NCBI GenBank assembly: GCA_014904845.1
Contig: MU119433.1
Coordinates: forward strand, 4,293-68,292
Origin: Acephala macrosclerotiorum
Lineage: Eukaryota; Ascomycota; Leotiomycetes; Helotiales; Mollisiaceae
DNA length: 64,000 bases
Direction of reading: 5' to 3'
The position numbers and the translations under genes are program-made. Under the pieces are notes generated by a model. That model was not told the DNA's origin and ran no database searches. It worked only from the letters and a program-made list of their open reading frames with translations. This document shows positions 1 to 12,619 of this stretch, one piece after another (position 1 is the first letter of the stretch; the number at the start of each line of letters is the position of its first letter).

Positions 1-139
1 TTTTTTATAATCGTTTTATAAATATTAAATTTTTAAACTATAAAATTATTTATTAAATTTACAATTAAATAAAAAATTATATTAAAAAATAAATTGAATT
101 TTTATTATAAAAATACATCAGGAAAAAATTTTATATACT
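1..139. repeat. AT-rich, RIP-like block at window edge
   Basis: Almost pure A/T with no open frame, resembling the other AT-rich blocks of this window. It probably belongs to a mutated repeat that extends past the left edge, but no family can be recognised. Confidence 0.5.
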
Positions 140-884
140 AATTGGTTGCCAATGGTACCAGCGGCTTGCCAATGGCGCGCGCTACGCAGTTATTGCATGT
201 CTAAAACTTTGGCGCCCAATAATAGTCGATTGGCAAATAAATCTAGGCCAATAAGAACACCAAAACTCTCGGCTCTCGGCGGCTGCAGACGGCTGCGCGT
301 GGCCTTTAGACAAGTACTTATGCAGTCACACTTTAATCAATTAACCGCTCAACCTCTAAATATCTCAATCTAAGCTCTCAATATCGAGCAGCGTAGTGCA
401 ATGCAACTACTCGCATGTTTAGTCGGCATTTCTACGCGCGTAAACTTTGCTTGAATCGATCGATTCTACGATCAGATTTTAAATAGTATTAATATTTTCA
501 ATTTTCATTCTTATCCATTTGCATGATTTATAAGACAATAAAGATCTATTGGTCGGATAAAGCGCGGTCGCTAGTCTGCATATAAGTCTTAGCGAAGAAT
601 ACCAAAACTCAATAAATTCTAATTTTATAGTTTAATATCTCAATGCGCACTCAATAAATCTACTTAAAACTCTTATAGTAAACTAAATAAATACTATAAA
701 TTATAAGTTTCAAATATTTAAATATTTAGTCTTAAACTGGTACTATTAGTAATGTTTTGATACTATTGGTACCGAGTTGGCGCTATTGGCACTAGGCTAA
801 AATAACCGGTAGCGCTAGCAATCGACTAAATTGCCATTGGCTCACTAATAGCGCTACTAGCGCACGTGTCTTTCGGTAAAACGA
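140..884. other. Gene-free segment of mixed composition with recurrent short words
   Basis: This stretch lies between two AT-rich blocks and contains no convincing gene. Related words such as TTGCCAATGG, TTGGTACC, GCGCTA and TAGCGC recur at about 145-190 and 720-870, suggesting a decayed repeat. The 75-codon open frame at 146-373 matches nothing I recognise and is not called. Confidence 0.35.
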
Positions 885-1640
885 TTGACAAAAAATATTT
901 TTTTTGATATAAAAATTATTAATATCGAAATATATATACGTATTTATTACGTGTTTTAATTAAAAAAAAATTAATATAAAAATTAAAAATATATTAATAT
1001 TTTTAATTTTTAATTTAATTTTTTAAATTTTTTTTTTAATATAATTATTATATTTATAATTTTTTTATTATTATTTTCATTTAAATATATTATAATAATT
1101 TAATTTAAATAAATAAAAATTTTTTTTATAAAAAAATACGTAAATTTAAAATAAAATAAATTTTTTTAAATGAAATTATAATATATAAATTAAATATAAA
1201 AAAAATATTAAAATTAAAATTTAATATTTTATTTTAATTAAATTTATTTATTATTATATATTTTTATAAAAATATAAAAAATATTTATATAATTCAAATT
1301 TACGTTTTTAATAATTAATTTTTTTTAATATTTAAAAATTAAATATATAAAAAATTAAATAAAAAATAAAATAAAAAAATAAAATATAAAAATAATAAAA
1401 TAAATATATTATTATATATAATATTTTTATAATTTTTCGTATTTAAAAATAATAATACGTATAAATGCTAAAAAAAAAACCTTAAAAATAAATTTAATAA
1501 AAATTTTTACTAAATAATATTTTAATAATTATTAAAAATTAATTAAAAAAATTAAATTTTTATTTATTAAAATTTAAATATATTAATATATATAAAAATT
1601 TAATAAATTATAAACGATTATAGTATTTGTAGTATTTATA
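885..1640. repeat. AT-rich, RIP-like block
   Basis: This is about 750 bp of nearly pure A/T, and the few remaining G residues sit mostly in ACG or TCG. That matches the 39.5-49.4 kb block, so it is probably a repeat copy mutated by RIP. No terminal repeats or open frame can be made out. The following 1641-2486 is ordinary sequence without a recognisable gene and presumably includes the upstream region of the next gene. Confidence 0.55.
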
Positions 1641-2486
1641 GTCGCGAGTAATTTATAATGAGAATAAAAGCAAAAAATAAATAATAAACGTTGTAAAATA
1701 TACTATTAAAAGGATCTAACAGCAAAAACGACCTTTCGCATAGGCCTTAAAAGCTTGCGACGGTAAGCGATGCCTTAAGCATCGTAGAGTATGACATAAT
1801 CAAATCAAATCAAAATTCGTGGGTCTGATTGCTTCGCACTCTTCTTTTTCTTCTCATTCTTCTGTTCAACCACGCAGCATCATGGCTGGCGGCGGTCAAT
1901 GGGTGGTTGGCTCCTGTTTCTGGTTCCAGGTGGCTGACATCTCACAGAGACTCTTGCTCCAGACGAGGAATTTGTATATCTCACCTAAGTTCCCTAACAT
2001 TTACTACTCTATTTAGTCCCTCGCATCGACGCTACATCCTAGCCCCGATATATTGGCGGCTATTGAAGCTCTTCCGCAGGCGATGACGCGCAGATGCGAA
2101 AACGCGGATAGTGAAAAATCTGGGCAGCATCTGTGCTGCCAATCACCACCGGGTCTTGGAACCTGCATCCAGACCTTGGGGCAAACAATTCGACAATGAA
2201 AACGGTCGCTCATTAATAGTTCCGTCTGCGTCTGCTACCTGGATACAGGTTCAGATCGCTCTTTCAAGGTCATGTTTCCGCATTTGCATGTCCTTCTTTG
2301 TCGTTGAATTGACCTAGTCCTTTTTAAACTTTCCGACTTTCAGAGTTCAGAGCGCTCAAACTATATCGATAACCTCGATTGCACCAGCATCAGACCACGC
2401 TCCTTTCTTTCAGCAGGAACATCCTTCACCTTCTCTATACCTATATCCCATCTATTTCTCCCTCTACGTCATGAGATTGCTTCACG

Positions 2487-4040
2487 ATGCCTAGCATACC
2501 CATTAATCCTATACCTTTGCTTTCTACTGTAGAAGCACCTTCCCTATCAAACCGAAGTTTGTAGCCTCCCTTCCCAACAGCAAAGCACTCTGCTAACATT
2601 CTCCGGTCAACATCGCTACTCGTTCTCTACATACTCAACTTAATAGACTGATCCTACTACGACTGCCTTTGGCACTTCCTCCTACGAGCACGAACCCCTC
2701 CAAATACGTTTCTGGACTTCTATACATTGCTCCAATATATATTACATTCGAGTCACTATGGCAGTCCATCCTCGACGAGCCATACGAAGCCAAAGAAGCT
2801 CAGCCGAGCCTCCACAATATCTGGGCTGCTGAAAGGCCAAAATTGGAGCCCATATCGGACTCCGCCACAACCGATCCATTCTTTGTACGGAAAACATGCT
2901 CGAGAACACACTGCCTTCTCTCCGACCTCCAACTACCTGGCCTTCCTCGAGCCGAAAGACTGCGAACAGACATAAGGGGTTTGACAAGTACACCTGCGTG
3001 TAAAGTTCAGGAGCAGCTGGCGGCAGTCTCCCAACATGGCAAGCTCGCGGAGTTCCTAGCCCATACGAAGAAGTCTGTCGAAGCCAATCCCCACGTTCTG
3101 TTGGCATACGCATGGGTCATGTACATGGCATTGTTTTCTGGAGGACGACACCTACGAGCTGAGTTGAGGAAAGCCGGAGGAATAGGACCAAATTTCTGGG
3201 ACCGCGAACCATCACCAATACGACCCTACTCTATAACCCAACGGCGGCGTGGTTCGAGATCCTCTCCTACGGACTCTACGGCAGAGGATACTGTACGACA
3301 ACCACGATCAAGATCTCGTTCGGAAAGTAGTGCTTCCGGTATGGCACCGGGCATGCAATTCTTCAATTTCTTAGGAGACGAAGACGGCGAAGACATAAAA
3401 CGAGAATTCAAATCCCGCTTCGCAAAAGCAGAAACACACCTCCTCCCAACCGAAAAAGAAGATATCGTACAGGAAGCCCAGCACAGTACGTGAAATTCTG
3501 CCCTTCAATTGAGGAGACATTCAGAGCCGAGCTCCTCGCGAGTAATGCGAACTCGGCTCTTCTACTCCCAAACCATAGTCTAAATCTCATACTGATTTAT
3601 CTATAGTATTCTCCTTCATGCTCTCCCTGATCTCCGACCTCGACACTATCATGGGCACCAAAGACGAAGAACTCTCCACCGAACGCCTGTTAGAGAAATC
3701 CCGCCCTGTGTTTGCCTCTCGCGATTCCGTGGCTGTTACACATGAACGCCTATCTCGGACGCGGGAAGCTGAGAAAGAAGAGCATGGGTTGACGCGGCAG
3801 TCAAGCTATCTAGAAGTTCTAGTCAGCCAGCCGGCAAGACTCGTCCAATTCCGAGGCTGGGAAATGGTTACACGACCTCTTGGACGACGTTTTTCTCGAG
3901 ACGGTCCTGCAGGATCGGTTTCCTTCCACCCTGGCTTGGAGACGAAAGGACGAGCGTTTCTATTGGAGCATTATCTTGCGGTGTTGGTGGTTTTGGGTTC
4001 GGTTTGCATTGCAGTTGGGGTTTGGTATTTTGTGTTGTAA
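2487..4040 (+). CDS. Heme oxygenase-like protein, tail-anchored (HMX1-type)
   Basis: The protein resembles fungal heme-oxygenase-like proteins, which are helical; classical members degrade heme at the ER membrane. Seen here are an N-terminal helix with TRSLHTQLNRL (the position of the heme-ligand His in the family), the segment YVSGLLYIAPIYITFESLW, a mid helix LAYAWVMYMALFSGGRHLR, a Ser/Arg-rich linker, and a C-terminal hydrophobic tail (LAVLVVLGSVCIAVGVWYF) that should anchor it. The last two coding exons are 2606(or 2605)-3485 and 3607-4040, joined by a GTACGT..TAG intron. The 5' end is unresolved. A likely first exon starts at ATG 2487 (MPSIPINP) and ends near 2560. The frame entering the second exon has TAA at 2594-2596, and no AG lies between that stop and the conserved region, although a GCTAAC branch-point word sits at 2592-2597. 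The acceptor may be mutated, or a base may be missing from the assembly. Confidence 0.75.
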
Positions 4041-5113
4041 AGGGAATGGTGTTCATGATAGATGCGGAGCTTTGGAGTTGCCCACTAGATTTTCCGGATA
4101 GGTTGGGGCTGGAGAATGGAGAATATACTTACTGCACTGGGACTTTGGGTAGAATACGAAGATGAGAACGCAGATTGCGTTCATGATGTGCTCTGGATCT
4201 CTTGGTGCCTGTGACCATCTGAAGTCAAAACCCTACTTTTCTTGGGCGTTGGGAAGGGACATTTGCGGAGGTGAAAACTGTCAACCCTGGTTTGATTATT
4301 GCATCATCATAATACTACCTGGATTTAACGAACTGAGCATCCCCAGATATCCCAGGCATCTCATATTCAAAGCCCTAGGATCTAAGCATTTGATAGTTTC
4401 TAAGAATATATTTCTAAGTTACTGATTTTCACCGAATCAAGAATTCAAATATTCTGGACTAGAATCCTCGGGATTTTTAAACAATAGGAACTCAAACATT
4501 CTAGATTTGAAGTTTAAGGATTTATGATCGCACGGGTTTCAAACATCCTTGAATATAAATAGTACGGTTTGAGGGCATAGAGATTTCAAAGAATATAAGT
4601 CATTTCATTCAGGGATAGCAAATTCAAAATCTTAGATATTTTACGACCGAAATAAGAGGGCTGCAGGCATAAAAGATTCGAACATTCTAGAGTTGAAACG
4701 CAAGGAATTATAAATGGAAAGGATTCAAGTATTCTAGAATGTAATCGTACCGTAGTAAAGTTACAGGAATTCGGAGAATATACTTCCATGTTATAATAAT
4801 ATAACAAGTCCAGGATACTAGGCATTCTGAAATTAGAACATAAGAACTTGGAAACATAAAGCCTTTAAAATTAAAGAATTGAAACCCCAAGGCTAGAAAG
4901 CCGAGATTTTCAAATGAATCAAGTAGTATAAGTTTTGTAAGTTCGCGGGAAATTGACATCTAAGCATTCAAGCGTCTAAGCAGTCTTGAAAGGAACATTG
5001 GGCTCAGAAGCGGCCACATGCACGAAGATCACTGGGACATTGAAGATACTCTTAACGAACTTCTATTCATCCGGGCGTTTATGGTACTCGTTTCTCATAC
5101 TCTCATCCAATAT
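4041..5113. repeat. Gene-free spacer with degenerate ATTCTAGA-containing repeat
   Basis: No gene is recognised here. From about 4440 to 4750 a diverged unit recurs, built around TTCAAACATTCTAGA followed by TTGAAA or a similar tail. The clearest copies start near 4441, 4488, 4536, 4673 and 4720. Spacing is irregular, so this is an old decayed array. The ATTCTAGAAT core is palindromic. Confidence 0.45.
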
Positions 5114-6572
5114 CTAGACCATCTCCTTGTCCGAGACGGCAGACGCACCGCCAAACGACGCCATGCTTCGATTGTCCAAGGTCGCATAAGCCTGCATCTC
5201 ATAACTTTTATCATTGTCCAAAGCGGCCTCGATCTTCATCTCATCCAAGACATCCGAGTACTGGCCACACAGGGCCGAACTTTGACTGTGACGTAGAGAA
5301 TCCTGGTTCACGGTTCGGACTCTGGCGGGAGTAATGTCTGAGGTAGTAGGAACGGTCTTGCGACAGCGGAAAATGTCCTTGATCTTGGCAACAATCGGTC
5401 CCAATGTGGGGATACTGAGACAGACAAGTGAAGCTGTCATTTGATCCATGGTATAGACGAGAGGGACTACAGCGTTGTCTATAAACAGAATCAGTACTAT
5501 CGATAGGAAATTCTTGGTCTACGGACAACTTACAAGTAATGTCCTCACCAAATAACCCACCAAGATGAAGGAGTCGGACAATGCCAATTGCAAGTGCACT
5601 GAAACTGTCAGAATCTTCGAAAACACAGGCTGATGACCACCTACAGCAACTGAGAACCGAACAAACCCATCAGCGTGATCTTTCTTTCCAACTTCATCTG
5701 CATCCGAAAGAGGGAGTAGATGGGTATAGGGAAGAATGCGCAATCGATAGCAATCTTGGTCCAACCGGTACCCGTATAGAGGCTGCCAGGGGAGTAGAGC
5801 ACGACACGGGCTGTGGTGATTTCCCACGAGGCTCGTACTGGATTGGTTTCGAGGAAACCGAGGGTCGCGGTGACCACACAGTAGGTGATAGACAGGATCC
5901 CCAGGATGCAAATATATGCCCGAAGAAATCTGTTGTTGAATGCAAATATCGCAAGCATACTGCAGACCATGCTCAAGTTTGAGAGTGTGATAGATATCGT
6001 GTAGCAAGCGAAACAAGCGTACAGCAATAACATGTCGAGTCGGAAGCCTTGTGTGAAATCTTGCAGCGATGCTACCATGGTGTGGTTCAGGGTGTTGTTA
6101 TGGCTGTTCAGAAAGTCAATGAAGTATACCGGTGGATTCTGATGGGCGGCCAGGAGAGAGGTATCATTGACAAATTTGATCAGATTGTCATCAAAGCCTA
6201 GTTCGCACAAGTGTTGGCCGATACCGTTCGGGGCTGAGAACTCAAAGAGGACCATAGCAGCAAGAGCGAAAAGGACCGAGGCCCCATGGAGGTCTATTTC
6301 AAAAATCAAGTCAGTACGTAAATGAAATGTGAATAGAGAGAGGGATACTGACACTCCTCCCAGACCATGAAGACAGACAATGCTCGCTGACTCTTCTTGG
6401 CTTTGCGAATCAGTGGAAGTCTGCATGCCAAGCGGGCAACTGTGAAGAGCACGAGTAAAGCCATATCAATAGAAGTCCAGAGATACACGTCGTAGGTCTT
6501 CGAAGTGAACAGACCACAGGTAGAACCGTATTTCGTGGAAATTTCCTCTAGATAGCTGATGTTTGCAGCCAT
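5114..6572 (-). CDS. Seven-transmembrane receptor-like membrane protein (Pth11-like/fungal rhodopsin-type family)
   Basis: I read four exons on the minus strand: 6572-6353, 6293-5645, 5604-5534 and 5478-5114. All junctions are GT..AG and the 1305 nt give 434 residues. Hydrophobic segments suit seven membrane helices, for example DMALLVLFTVARLA, ASVLFALAAMVLFEF, MLLLYACFACYTISITLSNL, AYICILGILSITYCVVTATL and KIAIDCAFFPIPIYSLF. The last helix includes VVPLVYTMDQMTASLVCLSI, and a soluble cytosolic-type tail of about 85 residues follows. This layout fits the large fungal family of Pth11-like receptors that lack the CFEM domain; some members act in surface or host sensing. The ligand is unknown. 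The 40-nt intron at 5605-5644 is short but keeps the frame. No frame damage is seen. Confidence 0.75.
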
Positions 6573-7027
6573 TTTGCACGAGGGTCAGATGCTCGAGATT
6601 TCAGAATTTGAAAATGTCCCACGATATCAGGAGCAGTTAATTGGTTGCGAAGATGGATCTTGGTGTGTGCGTGCGATGCGTGTTGGATGGTGCAAATCGT
6701 GCGCGAGGCTTTCGAAGATTGAGGGGATTCGAAGGCTCCTTCCCCGCACGTCAACCAAACAGCAAAATCAACAAGCACGCTAATTCCTCCGAGAAGCCAC
6801 GGCACCGAGATGCAAGTATAAATCTCAATGTTCCTCCGAGCCCTAGTTCAATTTAACGGACCGTAAGTGGGTCCTCTCTCTTCGCTCTAATATTGAACTG
6901 CAGCTTCAATGGCCCATGGCTTACTGGCGATTCTAGGAAGAAGTCTCATCTAACGAACGCGCCGAGGACCTTCAGTGACGAGTTACATCCTGCGCCCGAT
7001 CTGGTGCCCGAGACCAGTGCGGTCTCC

Positions 7028-8641
7028 TCAAGCAGAAAAGACCGCTTCTTGCGGCCCATGAGACTCGCCGTCTTCTCGAGTTTCGTGGTTGATGAACAAA
7101 AAGGACGAGAGAACTATACCAGCTCCCACCCAATACATAGCGCTTGAATACTGGGCGCTCAACACCATCTGCCCGATCAAAGACAGAGGGATGGTCATGG
7201 ATATCCCGACTGTCACGACCAACGGCGTGGTCAGGAGGAGAGCGTATGCCCATGCAAAATCGCTAACAAGGGATATCACAGCGTTCACCTAAATTACGTT
7301 AGTTGATGGCGCAAATACCGGAGGGATGGACTCACGAGGACAATCGTCCAAACTCTGCCCGTTGAAGGTAATGCGAACGGCTCCACACCAGTCCAATGGA
7401 GGATGAACAATCCTGGCCACAGGAAAATAAGGTTGAAGAAACCCACCAGGCCAAAGAACAGAGGCATGTTCACACGGTCTTCATTGCCGACTCTCTTCTT
7501 CATGACAACAATGTACATGCCGTAGACCACGGCACTTCCGATGGCCACTTCAGATTGAACAGTGAATGTCAGCAGACATTCCATGAGGTCGGAATAGAGC
7601 ATGCTGGGACAGGAAGAACAAAAAAGCGGTAGTAGGGAGGGGGGCGACAGGGAACTTACTGGCATCCCCAAGAGCTATCTCTCCCTTGCTTTTGTGAGGG
7701 AAATTTCCTCTGTTCTCATCGTTGTCTTTGCCCGACAAATCCACAGTAGAAATCAGGATGATTCCGACCAAAGAAGCAAACACTCCGATGAGCTTCTTGA
7801 ACGAGAAGTGCTCCACTCGTGCAAAAGCTCCGAATATCAACGTCCAGATACTGCTTGTCGAAGTCAGGATCGTTGAGGAAGCTACGCTTGTATACTCTAA
7901 GCAGGCTGACACCAAGTAGTTGGCGACGAACCACAGGAGACAGAATTCCAAGCTGAGCTTGGCAGTCTCCTGCAGGTTCAACTTCTCTTGGACTCCAAGA
8001 TCTCCAGAGAGAGCGTCAATGGCTCCTGCTTCATCATCAACGAGCAGTCGAGTCTGACTAGCAGACATAGGATCTTCGGTTTCATCTTCTCTGTCTTCGG
8101 ACTTGGTCCCAATAGCTTGGTATTGGTTGACACTTCCTCGCCAGAACTCCACGCACGACGTTTGCACATGGTCAAATCCATGTTCATATGACATCCGGAT
8201 CATGATCGGCACCAAGGAAATTGCAAAGGTCGCCGTGTTCACATATGTAACGAAGTACGGCTTCGAGTACGTGTTGTCTGCGAATATGAACTACCAAGTG
8301 TTAGCAACTGGGATACAGAGAAGCAGGTGGGGGGGACTTACACTTTGAATGAAGTTGGAAGCTGTCCATAGTACAACCGTCGTCAAGAGCAGAATGATCC
8401 CCAAGGTTCGACGGGCAATATTCTCGAGGCCAGCGGAAGCTCGAAAGCCCTTCGGTTTGCTGCTGGAGAGCAGTGAGGGCGAGTGCCATTCATGGTTCTC
8501 TGATGGCCTCCGGCCAGCTGGTAGAATATTATCTGCCATTGGGTGGGGCAATGGTTGGTATCGCGACCTCTTTATGCGGTCCTCCCACTTTGCTTGTTGT
8601 CTTATCGGCGCTGGAGTGATGGCCTTGTCACTGAATTCCAA
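7028..8641 (-). CDS. SLC35F/EamA-type transporter (YML018C-like vacuolar membrane protein)
   Basis: Four exons on the minus strand, 8641-8342, 8290-7660, 7547-7336 and 7288-7028, give 1404 nt and 467 residues. After a polar N-terminus of about 80 residues come the paired drug/metabolite-transporter halves. Family landmarks include FADNTYSKPYFVTYVNTATF, the helix pair LEYTSVASSTILTSTSSIWT and FKKLIGVFASLVGIILIS, then GDAMAIGSAVVYGMYIVVMK, and near the end VVTVGISMTIPLSLIGQM. An acidic loop of about 80 residues, typical of the SLC35F5/YML018C group, separates the first and second blocks. Yeast YML018C is vacuolar; the substrate is unknown. The start at 8641 is the first in-frame ATG; a second Met about 34 codons later (MADNILP) could also serve. 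Confidence 0.8.
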
Positions 8642-9166
8642 CGTGAATGCGTTGCCCGAGTCAAGGGCTCGAGATGAGTAACACGCCAGGAGGAGAATAT
8701 TGCTGGGGATAGCTTTGCATACTGCTTCTGTCTTCCCAGCGAATGGCGGAGGGTTGTTTGAGGGGCCCAGGTGTTACAGGGTCAGATCGCGACTTTCTTC
8801 GGCGGGTTGATGTCTTTTAAACGCACCAAGATCTTATGGAAGGTTAAGTGGCTCGTGCCGCTATCGAGGTTATTCACACACGCCCTTGGCGATAAGGACC
8901 GGGAAGGCACATCCGAGCACCGACGCTGGTGCTCCTGCCTGCAGTCTTTGTCTTGGGCCTGAACAACACAAGACAAATAGCAGAACTGGGTGATAGTTCA
9001 ATGCAGTCCAGGGCAGTTGCATTGGCGGACTGATCAGCGCTTCAAAGTTGATGTGCTGCCAGCGAAGGCACCTGTCTTGTTTCTGTTTCACAACTCAGTC
9101 CAACGTTAACTGCCTCATCAGCTGTACCCGGGAAGGGGATACTCTCTAGAAAAACTTGCCTCAATC

Positions 9167-9206
9167 CTTGCTTGCTTGCTTACTTGCTTGCTTGCTTGCT
9201 TGCTTG
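9167..9206. repeat. TTGC tetranucleotide microsatellite
   Basis: About ten units of CTTG/TTGC, with one imperfect unit (TTAC) in the middle. Confidence 0.9.
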
Positions 9207-9289
9207 TATCGGCCTTTGATGCTACTGCCTTGCCTGGACTTCATCGGCCCGCTTTCTACAATCCAGGTAGCTCAAGTACAAGGTACAAT

Positions 9290-10180
9290 GGGCTAGTGGT
9301 TGAACCTAAGAGCCCTCAAGTGAAGACCGCTGGAAATGCTGTGTAGGATGCACGGTTTGGTTTGGAGCGAGATGGTCTTTAATATACCCACTATTGTGAG
9401 TGGTTGTGGTTCTTGTCTCCTAATTGGGAAGGAATGGTACTTTCGGTAGGTGACGCTTCCCGACTACGAAGGAATCTAGAGGGGAATAGGATGGCGTTGA
9501 AGCTAGACTTTCGCATTAGACAAAGGTTGAACTTGGAAGCGGGCCCAAGCCTCTGGTAATGATGGCTGAAAATGTTACGTAGGAGGGATGGTTTGATCTG
9601 GAGAGAGATTCTCTTGATATGCTCACTTCGTTGCCCTCACTTGCCAATCCGAGAAGGAACCTTGGACGCATCACAAAGCGGCAAGATGTTCCAACCGTTG
9701 CAGATTGTTGAGGTTGGTCTTCTTTCCGTGGAGCAGAAAGTTGATCCGAAGAAATGCTCGACCTCGAGTACAGAAGGTTTCACCTGCTGTGGTGTAGTGC
9801 ATTGTGTTGTAAAAGAGGGGTGGTTTAGTCTGGAGAGGGATCCTCTTGATATACTCACTAGCGTGCCTATTATAGTCCTCGCATAATAGTTAGGAGGGCA
9901 CGAAAGCGTCGTCATGATTCTCCCATCCATTTGGGGAAGAACGAAGTGTCATTGTGGTCTCATCTTCCATCCTGTGAACGACCAAGGAGGGAATGGATAA
10001 TAATGGAGTAGGAGTATTGCCTTGAGCAAAAGGCTGAGCTAAGAGGGCCCTTACATCGAGAAAGATGGCTTCAGTTGTTCTGCTGTGTGAGAGGAAAGGA
10101 TTCCTCGGGATAGAGATACTGTTGATATACCCTCTGCCCCAGCAGTTGTGGTTCTCGCCTACTAGCTGAGAAGGCTTGGA
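9290..10180. repeat. Decayed tandem repeat of about 220-270 bp, four recognisable copies
   Basis: Related blocks recur near 9340-9420, 9560-9650, 9785-9885 and 10065-10165. Each carries a GGATGGTTTGATCTGGAGAGAGAT-like core followed by TTGATATACTCACT or a variant and a TGTGGTTCTCGCCTA-like tail. The copies are heavily diverged and the spacing varies. They are non-coding in every frame I could relate to a family. Confidence 0.5.
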
Positions 10181-11505
10181 AACTTCCCAGGCCCTGTGTG
10201 CGCAGGCTCCAGGTGTGTAGAATGAGCGACAGAGAGCATGCGATTGCCCTACATGTTTTGGGCCTCGGGAAAGAACCATAATTGAACTTCGAGAGCGCTT
10301 CGATGAAAGTCTTAGGGGTTCATGCCACGGAACACACCTGGCTTCTCGTGGTTCTCAAGTCTTGACGATGGTACCTCATTTCGTGGTACTTTGGTATGCC
10401 GTATTCTTCCGAACATTGGGAAGCAAAATAGTTTGCGACGTCGTGGCTGTGTTTATGTATTTGGTAGAAAGTTCTTTGAGGCAATATCCGACCTTGAACC
10501 TTGCCTCTGAACCCATCCCGAGATGTCTGCACTTACTAAATTGATCAGTGGGTGTCCGGCTAAGGAAGCAAGCATGTTGCCTTTCATTCGGCCCCGACTC
10601 CTTGACGACCAGGGGCAAAGAGCATAACCGTTGACTTCCAAGGGGATGCTGAACAGTAAGGTAGGCTTACATAATGAACTGCAACGATTCCACGTCTACG
10701 AACTTGTCCACGCAGATGTCGCTCGAGGAAGTCCAAGTCGAAAGCCTACGAGTGTTTACAGCCTAAGTATAACCTAGCTTTCCTTCCTTAATGCAATATT
10801 AGGATAGTCTTTAACAGGTGTGATGTCTAAGTGCTGACAGAGAAGATTGGAGCATCACCTCACTCATCCTTGGCACAATGAAGTGAAAGCTCATGAATGG
10901 AACGGATTGAATAACACTTCAGCCAAGCTTTTAACATAGGTGAAGAGAGCTTGACTTTGGGTTGAGAGCCTGAAAGAAAAAGATTCCATGGAAGGTGTAA
11001 CAGAATGTCCTCAGCACTTTCCCATACAAACTTGTAGATCTTCCTACACCAGTATTCTCTTTTTTGTCTCACTAATACTCTGCCCAGTTATCTCTTGCAA
11101 GATTCCCAGGAACATCTTGTGTTGGAAAGCCCTATACCCCAACACTTATAGCGAGGAGCAGAATAGGAGAGCGCTCGCTTATGTGCTTCCTTTTCAGATC
11201 GGATTAGGAAATCATACTATGAACATTAGCAAGTTTGTGACAAACAGTTCCTACTTAAAGTCCTCGATGTATATATGAATCTAGCACATTTGTGCAGGTG
11301 GTCAAAAGCGTAACGGACCCAGTGACGAAGATTATGCATTCTGTATAGACAAGGAGAAGCAGACACCACAGCGCCATGAATGAATCCTTATGTACACGCG
11401 TACCCAGCTATGGCCATCCGAGACGCAAGATGACCTAGGGTATAGAAAAAGAATATGAAGGAACCAGCTTGATGAGTCGAACCAGAAATCTCCCCCACTT
11501 CTAAT
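10181..11505. other. Gene-free region upstream of the YPT7 3' end
   Basis: Short open frames occur on both strands but none shows a recognisable domain, splice structure or composition of a gene. The part nearest 11,505 is presumably the YPT7 3' untranslated region. The stretch 8642-9289 also holds no recognised gene and probably includes the upstream region of the transporter gene. Confidence 0.4.
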
Positions 11506-12619
11506 CTAGCAGGCACATCCATCTCTATCGTTCTCGATGTGAATGTTGATGGGATCTGAGAAGTCGCCGCTGAACTCTTCGGATTCTTCTTGTGCAAGTG
11601 CATTTCTTGCAATGACTAGATATAATGTTAGCTGTCTGCCTAGGCCACCTGCAGATTGAACAGTGCTATCAATCTCCCAGCCTTGCCCAGACTTTCTGGG
11701 TAGCTCCCTTCTCCTGCCAGGGGTTTGATTTATTGAGATACATATATTGCCCAGGCCCGCCCAAGAAAGTCTAGCCAAAGATGCGAATCTGAGATTGGCT
11801 GGAAGCGACTGACCTTCGAATGCCTGCTCTACGTTGATGGCCTCCTTTGCGCTGGTCTCGAAATATGGAATGCCGCCCTTGGATTGACAAAAAGTCATAG
11901 CTCTCTTTGATGAAATCTAAAACGGATAAGCAGGCGTCAAACTGCAGAGCAGCCTGGTGGCTTACCACTCTCTTGTTTTCTTCCACATCAATCTTGTTGC
12001 CCAAAACCACCTATTTCTACATCAGCACACCATCCGCAGATCCTGAAAGTCCGATCTGCTCACAAATGGGAAGCTATCTGGGTCTCGAGGGGAAGCCTGG
12101 ATCAAGAATTCGTCTCTCCAGCTATCGAGGGTATCAAAACTCTTGGAGTTATTGACATCATAGACCAGAACACAGCAGTCTGCTCCTCTGTAGAATGCAA
12201 CACCTAACGACTGGAACCTCTCTTGTCCAGCAGTATCCCAAAGCTATTCGCCATCAACGTCTCTCCTTGTATGCTCGTGGGTGTAACCTCGTACCTGCAT
12301 AGTCACTAAACGGTCGTCCACTAGAACCTCCTTCGTCAGGAAGTCTGCACCGATCGTTGCCTTGTAGCTTGCGCTGAACTTCTTGTTGACCTTCCCAGAT
12401 ATCAGTCATGATTTGGAGAGCGGGATGTAGTTTGTTAACCGCTGAAACAGGTGGGACGTACATATTGGTTCATCAAGGAGGTCTTGCCGACACCACTGTC
12501 CCCAAGGATAATGACCTACAGCAAGCTTGATCAGTACATCCTCAAGAGATACGTCCAGAGCCGTGCTCGGCTGAAAGGTGTTGGCAAACCTTAAGTAGAA
12601 CCTTCTTTCGGGAAGCCAT
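11506..12619 (-). CDS. YPT7: Rab7-type small GTPase Ypt7
   Basis: Ypt7/Rab7 drives homotypic vacuole fusion and the late-endosome and autophagosome fusion steps by recruiting HOPS. Seven exons on the minus strand, 12619-12590, 12515-12462, 12390-12295, 12243-12064, 12010-11966, 11916-11814 and 11615-11506, give 618 nt and 205 residues, the usual length. The first exon encodes only [11 protein letters not shown] motifs are complete: P-loop GDSGVGKTS, switch I with ATIGADF, WDTAGQE, GNKID and ETSAK. The protein ends in CAC, the double-cysteine geranylgeranylation signal. Every intron has GT..AG ends and conserved phase. The gene is divergent from ATG16, 383 bp away. The identification is firm. 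Confidence 0.96.

Noticed and set aside
5581..5982. 133-codon plus-strand ORF
   Set aside because: It is antisense to the seven-helix protein, which has a coherent exon structure.
9572..10641. Several 70-130-codon ORFs
   Set aside because: They overlap the decayed tandem repeat and show no conserved motif.
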